The position numbers and the translations under genes are program-made. Source: Acanthamoeba lenticulata (taxonomy: Eukaryota; Discosea; Longamoebia; Acanthamoebidae). Taken from it: a stretch of DNA of 64,000 nt. How positions within the stretch are numbered: position 1 is the first letter of the stretch; each line of letters starts with the position of its first letter. Where the stretch lies: contig NAVB01000211.1 of NCBI GenBank assembly GCA_002179805.1, positions 124,001 to 188,000 on the forward strand. Reading direction: 5' to 3'. Below, piece after piece: positions 1 to 10,413 of the stretch. The notes under the pieces were generated by a model that ran no database searches, was not told the origin of the DNA, and saw only the letters and a list, made by a program, of their open reading frames with translations.

Positions 1-625
1 GTGCACGGTGGCGCTGGTCCTGCTCTGCGCCTTCTTGCTCTACGCCACGGTGTCGGAGACGGTGGACGCCATCGCGGCCATCGTGTTCATCCTCATCGCC
101 GAGATCCTGCCCCTCGCCCTCCTCACCTTCTCCGTCGGCAAATCCGTACGTCCTCCTCTTTCTCTCTTTCTCCCTTTTCATTCGCTCCCATTCGCCCCGC
201 CAGCGCTCGCACCGTCGCCCCTGCTCGCGTCCCCGCACAAGACGATCGGTGTCGTTTCTCGCCCCTCATATTCGCACCGTCGCCCCACGCAGGTGCCCGC
301 GATGCTGTCGTGCTGCGGGCGGCTTGACCGCCACCCGACGTCGGGCTCGTCGTCGGCCAGCGCCTCGGCCAAGAAGCGGGTCGAGCGCGGCCACGCCGAG
401 GAGGGCAGGACCGAAGGCATCACCATCGGCGAGGACTCGGACGGTGACGAGGTGGAGGAGGAGGAGGAAAAGCAGGACGAGCGCAACGCGGAGACCGACG
501 ATCACGCTGACACCGACACCGACGACGAGGACGACGGGGAGGAGGCGGCGGAGGAAATGGTGGAGCTGCGGGCACGGCAGGAGCCCAAGGCAGACCGTTC
601 CGAGAGCGACGAGATCCGGATGTAA
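1..625 (+). CDS. C-terminal part of a multi-pass membrane protein with an acidic tail (5' end outside window)
   Basis: The reading frame is already open at base 2 and ends at TAA 623-625. It begins with two hydrophobic segments separated by a short polar turn (VSETVD), then a cytosolic-looking tail very rich in Asp and Glu. A GT-AG intron is likely at 146-292 (donor gtacgt, pyrimidine-rich 3' end, cag). It is 147 nt, a multiple of three with no stop, so retention would also keep the frame. The last membrane segment, with a Val/Ile-rich stretch before AEILPLAL, faintly resembles the end of THH1/TOM1/TOM3 or GPR137-type membrane proteins, but too little is visible to name a family. What is seen is membrane segments plus an acidic tail; the function is unknown. 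Confidence 0.6.
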   Translation, partial: CTVALVLLCAFLLYATVSETVDAIAAIVFILIAEILPLALLTFSVGKSVRPPLSLFLPFHSLPFAPPALAPSPLLASPHKTIGVVSRPSYSHRRPTQVPAMLSCCGRLDRHPTSGSSSASASAKKRVERGHAEEGRTEGITIGEDSDGDEVEEEEEKQDERNAETDDHADTDTDDEDDGEEAAEEMVELRARQEPKADRSESDEIRM

Positions 626-931
626 AGTAGAAAAAGAATTAAAGAATTCAATGCAAAAAAAACAGTAAAAAGAATTACAGAATTCCAAAGAAGATCTTCT
701 TGCGAGCAAATAACACATCATGAGGCATATTCCCAGTTCCAGCCCATCAAACCGAGTTAACTCGGCACAGGAGGATAGCTGCATCGCCGAGAAGGACGCT
801 AAAACGCCTGGCAAAATCAGTCTTGCTTTGCCACGATTGGCCGAAATTGGCCTTTTCACCGGCCATGCAGAAACATAAAAAGGGGAGACTAGCTACCTTC
901 TCCAACATCATCAACAACACTCTCACGTGAC
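626..931 (+). promoter_or_regulatory. Intergenic region with the SDR gene promoter
   Basis: There is no credible gene here. The left part is A-rich, as expected for the 3' end of the upstream gene. A TATA-like element, cataaaaag, lies at 874-882, about 50 bases before the SDR start codon, followed by a CT-rich stretch that could hold the transcription start. Directly repeated gattggcc/aattggcc motifs precede it near 837-853. Confidence 0.45.
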
Positions 932-1833
932 ATGGCTTCTAACATCACCAACAACAAGACGCTCAGTGGCAAGGTGGCCATCGTTACTGGCGGCTCCCGT
1001 GGCATTGGAGCCGCGATCGCCAAGAAGCTGGCCGCGCAGGGCGCCAAGGTCGCCGTCAACTACGTCAAGGTCTCACCACATCCCTTCCTTCCTGTTCAGC
1101 CGCCGTTATTGTCACCACTGATCGCTTTGATTTATCAACCAACAGAATGCTGACGCCGCAAAGGACGTGGTGGCCGCCATTGAAGCTGCTGGAGGAGAGG
1201 CGTTCGCCTTCCAGGCCGATGTCGCCGTCAAGCAGCAGGTGGAAGCGTTGGTCGCCGCCACCGTGGAGCGCTGGGGACAGCTTGATATCATGGTCAACAA
1301 CGGCGCTATCTCTCGTTGCTCGCCGCTGGAGGATGAGACCCAAGAGCACGTTGATCGTTTGACAGATGTCATCTTCAAGGGCACCCTCTGGGGCGTGCAG
1401 GCTGCAGCCAAGCACTTGAAATCGGGTGGTTCAATCATCAATATCTCCAGTCGAGGGGCCACCTTGCTTCCTCCGGTACAACCTTCAGCTTCTTCCGGCC
1501 TGTTGCCAACGTTCATGGCTGACCTATATGTGGTTTCAGAACTATGGCGTGTACGCTTCGTTGAAGGCTGCAGTCGATGCCGTAACGCAGGTTGCTGCCA
1601 AGGAGCTCGGCCCTCGAGGCATCCGCGTCAACGCTCTAGCGCCTGGCCCGATCCTTACTGAGATGGCAACTGAGGTTGTGTCGCAGGACGTGCTGGACTC
1701 TTTCCTCAAGCTAACGCCGCTCCAACAACGTGCTGGCACGGTGGAAGAGGTCGCGAATGTGGCCGCCTTCATAGCGAGCGATGAAGCCAGTTGGGTAACT
1801 GCTCAAGTGATCGCGCTGGCCGGAGGCTTTTAG
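932..1833 (+). CDS. Short-chain dehydrogenase/reductase (classical SDR)
   Basis: This should be an NAD(P)-dependent oxidoreductase of the classical SDR fold, about 253 residues, the usual size. The exons are 932-1069, 1146-1475 and 1540-1833. The N-terminal cofactor motif TGGSRGIG fits TGxxxGxG, and the catalytic pair is in YASLK (YxxxK). A PG motif follows at PGPILTEM, and the end LAGGF matches the family's C-terminal dinucleotide-fold edge. The usual NNAG motif reads NNGA here. Overall it resembles bacterial 3-oxoacyl-ACP reductase or glucose dehydrogenase-like SDRs, but the substrate cannot be read from sequence. An aataaa follows at about 1875. The TATA-like element upstream supports the start chosen. 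Confidence 0.88.
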
Positions 1834-1884
1834 GGATGCCGAGGCGGTATCCAAAAAATTGAAATTTCGATCACAATAAAACCT

Positions 1885-2435
1885 GTGAGTGTAACCTCTG
1901 CCGGCTCGCTTCACTTTAACAAGTTCGTTCGCCCGACCGCCCTGGTCTCTTGCCGTGCCGTAAGCCGCTCGTGGCGGGATGTGCTTGAAGAGCTACCCCA
2001 GCACAGGTCCCACAACTGGAGATACATCACCCAATCCGGCCGGTTTGCACACAAACTCTGGCGCAAGAAGGTTGGCTTGCCATGCTCAAGTGGGCTCGCG
2101 CCAACGGCTGTCCCTGGGACACGTTTACGTGCCGCGCAGCGGCCAGTTCGGGCCACCTGGAGGTGCTCCAGTGGGCGCACAGCAACGGCTGCCCCTGGGA
2201 CGCAGGGACGTGTTACTGCGCCGCCATGAATGGCCAGCTTGAGGCGCTGCAGTGGGCTCGGGCTCATGGCTGCTTCTGGGACCTGGTGACGTGCCACTTC
2301 GCAGTCGAGGGGGGACACTTGGCCGTGGTGAAGTGGGCACGGGCAAACGGCTGCCCGTGGAATCTGCCTGTTATTCGTAACCTGGCCAGTCAGTACCCTC
2401 ACATCATGGAGTGGCTGGACACGCTGTCACAGTGA
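1885..2435 (+). pseudogene. Truncated, frame-broken CPWD-repeat (F-box/ankyrin-like) gene copy
   Basis: The stretch encodes a degenerate relative of the intact gene at 51965-53200. Codons from 1915 on give FVRPTALVSCRAVSRSW, matching FVEPLALPACRAVCGTW of the intact protein just after its F-box-like start. Four 27-residue repeats follow (core WARANGCPWD, then GHLEVLQWA), ending at TGA near 2435. Two faults are visible. No ATG or N-terminal F-box half precedes it, because the SDR 3' end abuts it. Also, the reading frame changes between about 2062 and 2072, where one base must be gained or lost to join the two parts. An unrecognised intron could explain the shift, so a functional gene is not excluded. 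Confidence 0.6.
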
Positions 2436-2498
2436 CTGGCGCACAGCAATGTTTTTTGATTGTTAAAAAAAAGAGTTTATTGCACAGTCGTTGATGCC

Positions 2499-3625
2499 TT
2501 AGTTTCCGGTGGTAAGCACCACGCGATACCGGGCCTTGCCGTCGCGCACCATCTGCACGCCCTCGTTGACGCGCTCCAGGGGCAGCGTGTGCACCCAGGG
2601 GCGAACGTTGTGCTCGGCCGCCACGGCCAGCGTGGACTCCACCTCGCTCCTGCTGCCGATCAGGCTGCCCACGATGGATCGCTGGCCCATCAGGAGCGCA
2701 CCGGCGCGAAGCGAGATCGGCTTCTCCGGGGCGGCCAGCAGGATCGCCTTGCCGCAAGCGTCGAGCAAGGACAGAATGCGAGCCCAGTCGTTGTCGTTCT
2801 GGTTGGTGGTGATCACGACAACGTCGTACGAGTTGGCGGCCGCGGAAATGGCCTCCTCGTCGGTGAAGAGGAGGAACTTGGAGGCGCCCAGCTTCTTGGC
2901 CTCGTCGACCTTGTTGGCCGAGGTGGACACGGCCGTCACCTCGGCGCCGAGTGCGGCGCTGAACTGGATGGCGAGGTGGCCCAGGCCGCCGATGCCCACG
3001 ACAGCCACGCGCGTGCCGGTGGTCACGCCGTGGCGCTTGAGCGGGGCAAAGGTGGTCACGCCAGCGCAGAGCAGCGGCGCGGCCTGCTCAGAGGGCAGAG
3101 CGTCGGGGATGCGGAAGGCGTAGTGCTCGGACACGCGCACGGCCTCGGAATAGCCGCCGTAGGCAACGGCGCCATCAGCGTACTTGGAGTTATAGGTGAA
3201 GACCCTCTTCGGGCAGCAGTTGTCCAGGTGGGTGCGGCAGTAGCGGCACGAATCGTGCTGCTGGCACGAGAACACTTGAGCGCCGACGCCAACGCGGTCG
3301 CCCACCTTGAGGCTCTTCACCTTGGGGCCAGCCGCGACGACCTCACCAATGATCTCATGGCCAGGCACGACTGAGGACCGGAGAAAGCAGCAAGGTCAGA
3401 CAGAAGAAGACTCGAGACACAGCGGAGAAGACGCGTACCAGGGTAGATGGAAGGGCCCCAGCCCGAGTCAATGGTGTGGAGGTCGGAGCTGCAAATGCCG
3501 CAGTGCGTGATGCGGACCTCGACGTCCTCCTCACCCAGCGGGCGCGGAGTGTAGCTGAAGGGCTTCAGCTGGCCCTTGGCCTCAAAGGCAGCGAAGGCCT
3601 TGAATTCATGAGTGCAGGAAGCCAT
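2499..3625 (-). CDS. Zinc-dependent alcohol dehydrogenase, cinnamyl-alcohol/YahK type
   Basis: A medium-chain zinc alcohol dehydrogenase of about 352 residues, coded in two exons (3625-3439, 3370-2499). It should interconvert alcohols and aldehydes with NADP(H). Catalytic zinc ligands are the Cys of HCGICSSDLH, the His of PGHE and a later Cys. The structural zinc lobe shows clustered cysteines in CQQHDSCRYCRTHLDNCC. The cofactor-binding motif is GIGGLGHLA. The splice joins IYP to VPGHE exactly as in family members. A TATA-like ttaaaaag on the minus strand lies about 60 bases upstream of the ATG. The family (YahK/plant CAD) is clear; the substrate is not. Confidence 0.92.
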
Positions 3626-3944
3626 TGTTTGTTGCTGTTACTGTTGTGTTGAGTGAGTTGAAGGGCCAGAGAGCAGTCCAGCGCTTTTTAACGCAGTCCC
3701 GGCGCTACGTGGTCCGCTTAAACGCCGATACGGAATCGTGGTCGGAACCGCGTATCTTTTCGTGGCTGGCGCGTCTGCCTGTTTGATGATTCGAGAGTCC
3801 GCGTCGTTTCCTCACTCGTCCGCGAGCGGGCGATAACATTTACCGGATTAAGAAAAACACTAGTTGCTAGGCAAAGTATAGTATGGCCGGAATGTGCGTT
3901 ATGGATGTTTGTATTGGCTGACTGGTCAAGTGGGAGTAAAAGCT
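3626..3944. other. Intergenic stretch between the ADH promoter and the seryl-tRNA synthetase 3' end
   Basis: No gene is seen. The left 80 bases carry the ADH promoter, with the minus-strand TATA-like element at 3684-3693. The remainder is the putative 3' untranslated region of the seryl-tRNA synthetase gene, with a run of AT-rich sequence around 3845-3890. Confidence 0.5.
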
Positions 3945-5771
3945 CTACGAGGCCCGAAAGTAAAAGTGGCCGACGTTGTGCTGCAGCTGTGGCGCAGGCG
4001 AGGCCACGAGGCCCGCGCTGGGCTTGGGCCGGATGGTGTCGATGCCGTGCATGAAGGGCACCAACGGCGGCGGCACCTTGACCGTCCCGTCGGCCTGCTG
4101 GTGGTTCTCCAGAATGGCCAGGATCGTGCGGGGCACGGCGCACCCGGTCCCGTTCACCGTGTGCACAAAGTCGCGCCTTCGGCCGCCCTCTGCAGAGTGG
4201 AAAGGAATAAGATTCGCGCGAAACGTTCGGTCGAAAGCGTGAAAGAAGAGGGAAGAAGAGAAGCGGACCGAGGTCGTCGCGCGGGTAGCAGATGTTGAGG
4301 CGGCGCGACTGGTAGTCGGTGCAGTTGGAGGCCGAGGAGACCTCACCGTAGCCCTGGCGGCTGGGCATCCAGGCCTCAATGTCGTACTTGCGATAGGCCG
4401 GCGCGCCCAGCTCCTCCGTCGGCATGTCCAGCACGCGGTAGTGCAGTCCCAGCTCGCTGCGCCACAAAAAAACATTTAAAAAGAATATAATAATACAATA
4501 TTTTAAAAATAACAAAAATGAGAAATAAAAACCTGAATATTTCCTGCTGGAGGGCAACGATGGACTCGAGGACCTCGTCCGACTGGTGCGGCGCCGTCAG
4601 CGCAAAGAGCTCCACCTTGCTGAACTGGTGCAGCCGGTACAGCCCACGATCGCGCAGTCCCTGTCATGCGCGTGCAGGCGCAAGCGGGTCAGTTCAACCG
4701 AGGCTCGGGCGGGGCGAACAAGCAGAGGGAGCGTACTGTGCCGCCGGCCTCGGCGCGGAAGCAGTGGGAGAAGGCGACCATGCGCACGGGCAGGGACTCG
4801 GCGGGGAGCGAACACATCTGGTAATAGCCCGCGAGAGCCAGTTCTGACGTGGCGATGAGGCACAGGTCGGTGTTCTCCAGCGTGTAGGTCTGGGTGCCGG
4901 TGCCGCGCGGCTGGAAGCCGCAGCCCTCGGCGGTGACCGGGCGCACGACGTCGGGCGTGAGCATGGGCGTGAAGCCGCGCGCGGCGGCCTTGCCCATGAC
5001 CCACTGGACGAGGGCGAGCTCCATCAGGGCAGCCTCGTTGCGAAAATAGACAAAGTTGTTGCCCGCCACGCGCGAGCCGGCCTCGAAGTTGGCCAGGTCG
5101 AGCCGCTGGCACAGGGCGACGTGGTCGGCGGGCTCGAAGCCAAAGTCGGTCTTCTTGTCCGGTCCGCCGTGGCAGACGATGCGGGCCTTGTCCTCGCTGC
5201 CGTGGGGCACGTCCGGGTGGCACACGTTGGGTATGCGCTTGGCTTCGCGGTAGAGGGCGACCTCCACCTCCTTGAGGTCGCGCTCGGCCGTGTTGAGGCG
5301 CTCGCGGAGCTCTTTGCCCTGCTGGACCAGTTGCTGAACCTCTCCGTCTGCTTCCTTTTGTTCTGACTTGAGACCGCGCGATGCTTTCTTGAGGTCCTCC
5401 GCGAGCCGGTTGCGCTGTGCGCGCAGTTGCTGTATGTCGAAGCCGAGCCGCACAAATCGCTCGTGCAGCTCCAAAGTGAGTTTGATGTCAGCGCCTTCGA
5501 TCTTGCGAGCGCGGATGCTGGTGGCCAAATCGTCTGCGTGCTCCTTCATCCATTTGATGTCCAAGTGTCGGAACAAGTGCTCGGGGTGTTGTTGTTGTGG
5601 CACCGCACACGTCTGGGGGAGAATCTCCTCCGCGATGGAAGAAAATCGGGCGTGAGAAGTGCTCAACCATCGCGATAATGGAGGCAGCACGATAGGCTTT
5701 GCTGTCCGTCCACTTGCAAGCCCAAGCCAACGCCAAGGCTGCTGTCGCATCGCGCGGCTACCTCGATTCAT
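3945..5771 (-). CDS. Seryl-tRNA synthetase, probably mitochondrial
   Basis: It charges tRNA-Ser with serine. Four exons (5771-4737, 4660-4533, 4456-4269, 4189-3945) give about 531 residues in continuous frame. The first 45 residues are rich in Arg, Ser and Leu and nearly free of acids, a mitochondrial presequence. Next comes the two-helix coiled-coil arm that binds the tRNA (roughly residues 110-180, heptads with KELRERL). Class II motif 2 is split by an intron: FRAEAGG, then RGLYRLHQF. Motif 3 is [21 protein letters not shown] and TSELAL match the serine pocket. The third intron is AT-rich with a clear cag. I chose the first ATG because it supplies the presequence. Confidence 0.92.
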
Positions 5772-5838
5772 TTGGTGAGTGCCCGTTTTTGCACGAGCAA
5801 AACGTTTTGTGGCCGTGAGTGGATTGCAAAAAAGAAGA

Positions 5839-5910
5839 AGGGGACGCCCGGGTTTGAACCGGGGACCTGACGATCTGCAGTCGCCTGCTCTACCACTGAG
5901 CTACATCCCC
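5839..5910 (-). tRNA. tRNA-Cys (GCA)
   Basis: It folds as a cloverleaf: seven-base acceptor GGGGATG with CGTCCCC, D arm, anticodon stem GGCGA/TCGTC with loop CTGCAGA (anticodon GCA), and T arm with TTCAAAC. The discriminator base is U, a known cysteine identity element. A run of six T residues follows, a Pol III terminator. No intron. Confidence 0.95.
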
Positions 5911-5997
5911 TGCGTGTACGATTCGGTCAGATGAAAGCACCATAATCGCAGATTTTAAAAAACGACGAGTTTGCGCTGTGCGAAGCGCAAGCACCAG

Positions 5998-6954
5998 ATG
6001 AGCACTAAACCGTACGAGGTCGCCCCTGCTTGCCTCTTCGTCGCAGTCGAGTTAACGCTTTATTCAGGAAAGGAGTGCTGTCCATCGCCTCCGGGGCCGT
6101 TGTGGCCAGAGATTGCACGTTGGAGGGAAACATCCACATCGCTGAAGGCACAGTCCTGCACCCTCGCTGCAAAATCATCGCCGAAAAGGGCAGCATCTCG
6201 ATAGGCAAGTTTAACATCATCGAGGAACACGTCACCATCATTAACACGCACGGTACTGCCCCTCCCCTCTGGCGTTGTGGTGCTGTGCTGACTTCGTTGG
6301 TGCTTCAGAGGATGTTATGCGAATCGGAAACCACAATCTCATCGAAGTTGGTGCTCGTACGTCCTTCTCCTTTCTCCTCACTCCACAGCCACTTTTGACT
6401 GGCCGTGCTCACCTGTCGCCCCCCCTCTCCCCCTCTCTTTTCTTCCCTGCAGAGGTGCACTCGCGCCGGATAGGCGACCGCAACACCATCGAGATTCGCT
6501 GTTCGCCTCCTTCCCGTGCTGACGCTTCGCACAACACTTGATGGTGCTGACGAGAGTGCCTACTTGCGGCGCGTGCAGCGGTGCTGGGCGAAGGCACCGT
6601 GGTAGGCAACGACTGCATCGTGGGCATCGCAGCCAAGGTGCCGCCCAACGACGTCCTCACCGACGCGACCGTCGTCTACGCCCCGCGCAACACACGGCGC
6701 GCCCTCACCGACACCAAAGACGTACGTCGACAGCACTTTTGATGTTGCTGGTGGGTGATGTGCTCCATCGCCATCTTCTCACACACACACTACGTGTGCG
6801 GTGTCGAGCGTAGGCGCACCTGGCGCTCCAGTTGCGACACCAGCAGCTGCTGACCGCCACGCTGCCCAAGTTCCACCCGCTGCTCAAGCCCAACGTCGAT
6901 GGGGCCCCGACCGTCGCGGCTGCTGCCCCGGCGGCCCGCACGACGCCCAGCTGA
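5998..6954 (+). CDS. DCTN6: Dynactin subunit 6 (p27), left-handed beta-helix
   Basis: A component of the dynactin pointed-end complex, which links dynein to cargo. Six exons (5998-6011, 6068-6252, 6309-6356, 6453-6500, 6579-6721, 6814-6954) encode 192 residues, against about 190 in animals. The protein is mostly hexapeptide turns ([LIV]-G-x4), for instance KGSISIGKFNIIEEHVTI, RIGNHNLIEVGA, RIGDRNTIE and VLGEGTVVGNDCIVG. It ends in a helical tail (LPKFHPLLKPN) that matches the p27 end. The first exon codes only MSTKP before an early intron with donor gtacga; this start gives the usual short N-terminus. All six exons join in frame, so confidence is high. Confidence 0.88.
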
Positions 6955-7058
6955 GGAGCCCTTGAGCAGGAAAGGATGAGAGCTCTCGTCAAAACAACAA
7001 GAAGTCGTTTGATGATACAGAAGGAAAGTTTTTAGATTGTATGACGCAGCAGAACGCT

Positions 7059-7976
7059 TCACTTGCGTCGCAAGGTCTCCACAAACTTCTTGCGGATGGA
7101 GACAAAGAACTTGTGGAGGTCGCCCCCGTTGGCGTTGAGCTCTCCCACGAGCGTCGCCAGGCCCTCGACTGGCGGTTTGCACTCGTCGACTGCAAGTACG
7201 GCACGGATCACTTCTGGGTGAGTAGGTGCGTCGTGACAAGAAGAGAACATGAAGACAACGAGGGAAACGATACTGATGTAACTGTCGGACGAGTCAAGGT
7301 GAAGGTCGAACGAGAAAGGCCGCGTTGGGTAGTTGGGGTCGATGTAGATGAAGATAAACCGCATGTGGTTAACGCCCATGCGCTGCATGTCAAGGCCCAA
7401 ACGGTCCCGATACCGCTCAAGGTCTAGTGTGAGCGCATGCAGGTTCTGGGCGTGCTCCTTCTGTCGCTCGACCAGCTGTCGCTCCTGGGCCGCAACCTTC
7501 TGCTGTTGTTTCTCCAGTTCTCGCCGTCGCACCTCAAGCTCTTGTGGAAGGAGGTTTTCCTTGTCCCTAAGCTTCTTGACCATGGTTTGTAATCGCTTCA
7601 CTTCACGCTCCTCGTCGGCAAGCTCTGTATGACCATTTCTCTCAGCACCGGTTGGATGAGGAGTGAGCGGGCGGAAGGGAAGGCACCTTGACGCAGCCCA
7701 ATTTCTGCGGCTTCAGCCGATTTGAGCTGTTGTTGAAGCGAAGACATTTCGCCTGATGCGATCGGCATCTTATCCATGAGTTGATTGCTCACAATTTGGT
7801 TAAAAGGCAATTGGTGGCGCACCTGTATACTTTGAAGCCGCCACTTGGTGCTTCTTTTTGATGTCCTCCACATTTCGCACTCGCTCCTGCATCCATTTCT
7901 GCAGTTCTTGTCGTGCCTTCTCCATCTCGTCCACCAGCTCCGAGTTATGCATGTTTTGCATCATGATTGCTGCCAT
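7059..7976 (-). CDS. SPC25: Kinetochore protein SPC25 (NDC80 complex)
   Basis: One of the four NDC80-complex subunits joining kinetochores to microtubules. The N-terminal two thirds is coiled coil (heptads such as LRDKENLLPQELEVRR). The C-terminal globular domain carries the SPC25 signature: MRFIFIYIDPNYPTRPFSF, then DECKPPVEGL after an intron (7190-7273), then LHKFFVSIRKKFVETLRRK. Exons are about 7976-7831, 7787-7687, 7624-7274 and 7189-7059, giving 242 residues. The first intron is read as 7788-7830, only 43 nt; a 76-nt alternative with other boundaries is possible. It is divergent from the kinase gene, with an E2F-like palindrome between them. Confidence 0.82.
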
Positions 7977-8034
7977 GTGTGTGCGATTCGGTGTGCCAGT
8001 TCGGCGTGCCGCCGGACGGTTGCGTGTTGCCCAC

Positions 8035-8048
8035 TTTTGGCGCCAAAT
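8035..8048. promoter_or_regulatory. E2F-like palindrome in the SPC25/kinase divergent promoter
   Basis: The bases ttttggcgccaaat form a near-perfect palindrome around TTGGCGCCAA, the E2F/DP half-site arrangement. They lie in the 219-base gap between two divergent start codons, followed at once by tcgcgggac. E2F control of a mitotic gene would be expected, but binding is inferred only. Confidence 0.5.
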
Positions 8049-8195
8049 CTTCGCGGGACCGTTACTCGCGAGAGTAAGAGGTCGACAAAAAGCCAAAAGA
8101 GAAATTGCGCAACGGCTGACGTGGCCGGAGGGCAGTGGGCAAACGAGCAAGTCAACCTTTCGCTTGGCACCCAGAGACCAAACTAGCAGACAACA

Positions 8196-9675
8196 ATGGC
8201 GCAGTGGAAGGTCAATTTCGATGATTTGGACCTTGGGGAGCGCATCGGTAAGGGAAACTTTGGTGAAGTGTACAAGGGAACCTACCTGGGCACTGATGTT
8301 GCCATTAAGAAGCTTTTCTTCGTCGATGACGACTTCATGCAGAAGTACATTGAGCGGGAGATGGACACGCTCACGTGCGAACTCCACGCTTCTCCCTACT
8401 TTCTTCTTTTTGCCTTATGTTCATCATTTCGCTTTCCATCTTTGCAGGGGACTCTCCCACCCTAACATCGTCCAGCTGATGGGCCTCTGTATCGAGACGG
8501 ATGACATGTACATTATTACTGAGTTCATCACTGGCGGAGATTTGCGGTCCAAGCTTAAGGACAAGTCAATTGACATGGACTGGAAGCTGCGCGTTGGTAT
8601 CTTTCCCCTTCTCCTTTCCCTTTTCTTCAATGTTGCTAATCTGTTCATGTACAGAGGTGTTGCGAGACATCGCCCTCGCTATGAACTACCTTCATTCCAA
8701 GAACATTATGCACAGGGACCTCAAGTCGCACAACCTGTTGGTAACGTTGCCCTCTTTCCTGACCTAGAAGCTCATTGAATCCTCTCCATCTTCTTGCTCA
8801 ATGGATCCCTCTTTCACTGTTACAGGTCGGCGAGAACTGGAAGGTCAAGGTGTGCGACTTTGGTCTCGCCCGCTCGGCTCCCAAGGAAGAGGAGGAAGGC
8901 CCCAACCACGTCATGACCATTGTCGGTACCAACGAATGGTTCGTGCCCCTTGTCCTTCCCCCCTTGTCCCCTAGGGGGCCTCACTTTGTTGCTATGATGT
9001 CGTAGGATGGCTCCTGAGGTGGCCATGGGTGAAAGCTATGACAAGTCTGCCGACGTGTTCTCCTTCGGCATGGTCATCTACGAGCTCATCACTCGCGACA
9101 AGCCTCCCATGCGCAAGCTCAAGGACTGCTACGCCTTCAACGGCGATGAACACAAGGGTATGCAGCTCTTCCTAGCAATTCAATTTTATCATCGTCGCCG
9201 AACACGACCCTCATTCTTTCTTTACGGCGAAGGCAACATCCCGGCCGACACGCCGCCGGATCTCTGGCAGCTCCTGCTCCAGTGCGCGGCGCGGGACCCG
9301 CAGGACAGGCCGGACTTCAAGCGGGTGGTCGATGCGCTCAAGAACATCCTCGAGCATCTTCCGCTAAAGAGCGCGCGGGACGGCGAAAAGAAGAAGAAGA
9401 AGTCGACGAAGAAGACTACTGAGAAGACTGAGGATGGTGAAAAGAAGAAGAAAAAGAAGAAGGAGAAGGAGACCGATGCCGGCGAGGGCGAGGGCGAAAA
9501 GAAAAAGAAGAAGAAGAAGAAGACGACGACTGAAGAGGGCGGTGCTGCGGCCGAGGGTGAGAAGAAAAAGAAGAAGAAGAAGGACACCGAGGCTGGTGAG
9601 GGCGAGAAGAAGAAGAAAAAGAAGAAGGAGACCGAGGCCGGAGACAAGAAGAAGTCATCCAAGAAGACCGAGTAA
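8196..9675 (+). CDS. Tyrosine-kinase-like (TKL) protein kinase with a lysine-rich repetitive tail
   Basis: A protein kinase of about 373 residues in six exons (8196-8374, 8448-8596, 8655-8740, 8826-8938, 9006-9157, 9233-9675). All core motifs are present: GKGNFGEVYKG loop, VAIKK lysine, HRDLKSHNLL catalytic loop (KSHN is TKL style), DFGLAR, WMAPEV, and a C-lobe ending RPDFKRVV. The spacing fits Raf/MLK-like kinases abundant in amoebozoans. After the kinase domain comes a tail of about 100 residues alternating poly-Lys blocks with acidic Glu/Asp-Gly blocks. The intron at 9158-9232 is 75 nt and stop-free, so its removal is likely but not certain. No membrane segment is seen. Confidence 0.88.
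9384..9672 (+). repeat. Purine-only low-complexity repeat coding the Lys/Glu tail of the kinase
   Basis: Runs of aagaagaagaag-type triplets alternate with gag/gcc/ggc codons, making tandem units of the form poly-Lys followed by ETEAG or EGEG. Unit length varies, as expected for expansion by slippage. It is coding and in frame with the kinase. Confidence 0.8.
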
Positions 9676-10413
9676 AACCATCACTCGCCTTACACCGGCG
9701 GCGAATCGCGCGCTCTGAGCGATCCTCCTCCTCCTCTTCTTCTTCCTTCTCCTGTCTTTGCTTCTTCTCGTCGACGTGCCTGCTGCGTCCTCCCCTCTCT
9801 TCTTCTCTGTCACATCACCTCCCCTGTGCGCCGCGTTTCTCTCCTGTCTCCTCTACGTGGCCCTATTATTTATCCTCCACAGCCCCTGCCTCCCCGCCCT
9901 CGATCATGTATAAGTGCATCATACACCATTCTGTTCACATTTCATCATCACTGTCTGCTGGTTTTGGTGGCCGTGTAGCGTGAACAAGCACGTCGTCATC
10001 TGGTTGCCAGTTGAAGTTGCCGCCGTGGGCCAGTTTACGTGTTCTGCGCAGCAAAACGAAGGCAAAGTGAGAAAAAGGCGCCAAGAGAAAGGAGACGCAG
10101 AAGACGAGAGGTGACGCTTGGGTCATTTCGCTTGGCTTTCTTCGCCTTTCCGTATGGGATCTGCGTGGGATCGTGCCGGTGTTGAAAACCACCAACTCCT
10201 GTGCCGAACAGGCGCAGGTACAGCTTTCATCATTCACCAGTTGCGTGCAACAAGGAAGTGAAGCCAGCCTTGAACACCTGTTGCCAAAGCCCATCCCCCA
10301 AACCTCTTCACGTGCGTGCACTTACGACCTCCCCCTGAGAGCTCTGTCGTCTTCTCGAGAAGTGACTCAAGTTTGGTCCCCTTCACCAGAACGAAGTTGA
10401 TACAAGACAGACC
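9676..10413. other. 738-base intergenic region, no gene seen
   Basis: The first 250 bases are strongly pyrimidine-rich on the plus strand (3' untranslated region of the kinase, likely). A tataag-like motif lies near 9908. The right part presumably holds the promoter and leader of the eIF4G-like gene. Short ORFs here have no recognisable content, and no tRNA or repeat was found. Confidence 0.5.

Noticed and set aside
9384..9672. Poly-Lys tract as a sequencing or assembly artefact
   Set aside because: It is interrupted by varied acidic codons, stays in frame and ends in a normal stop.
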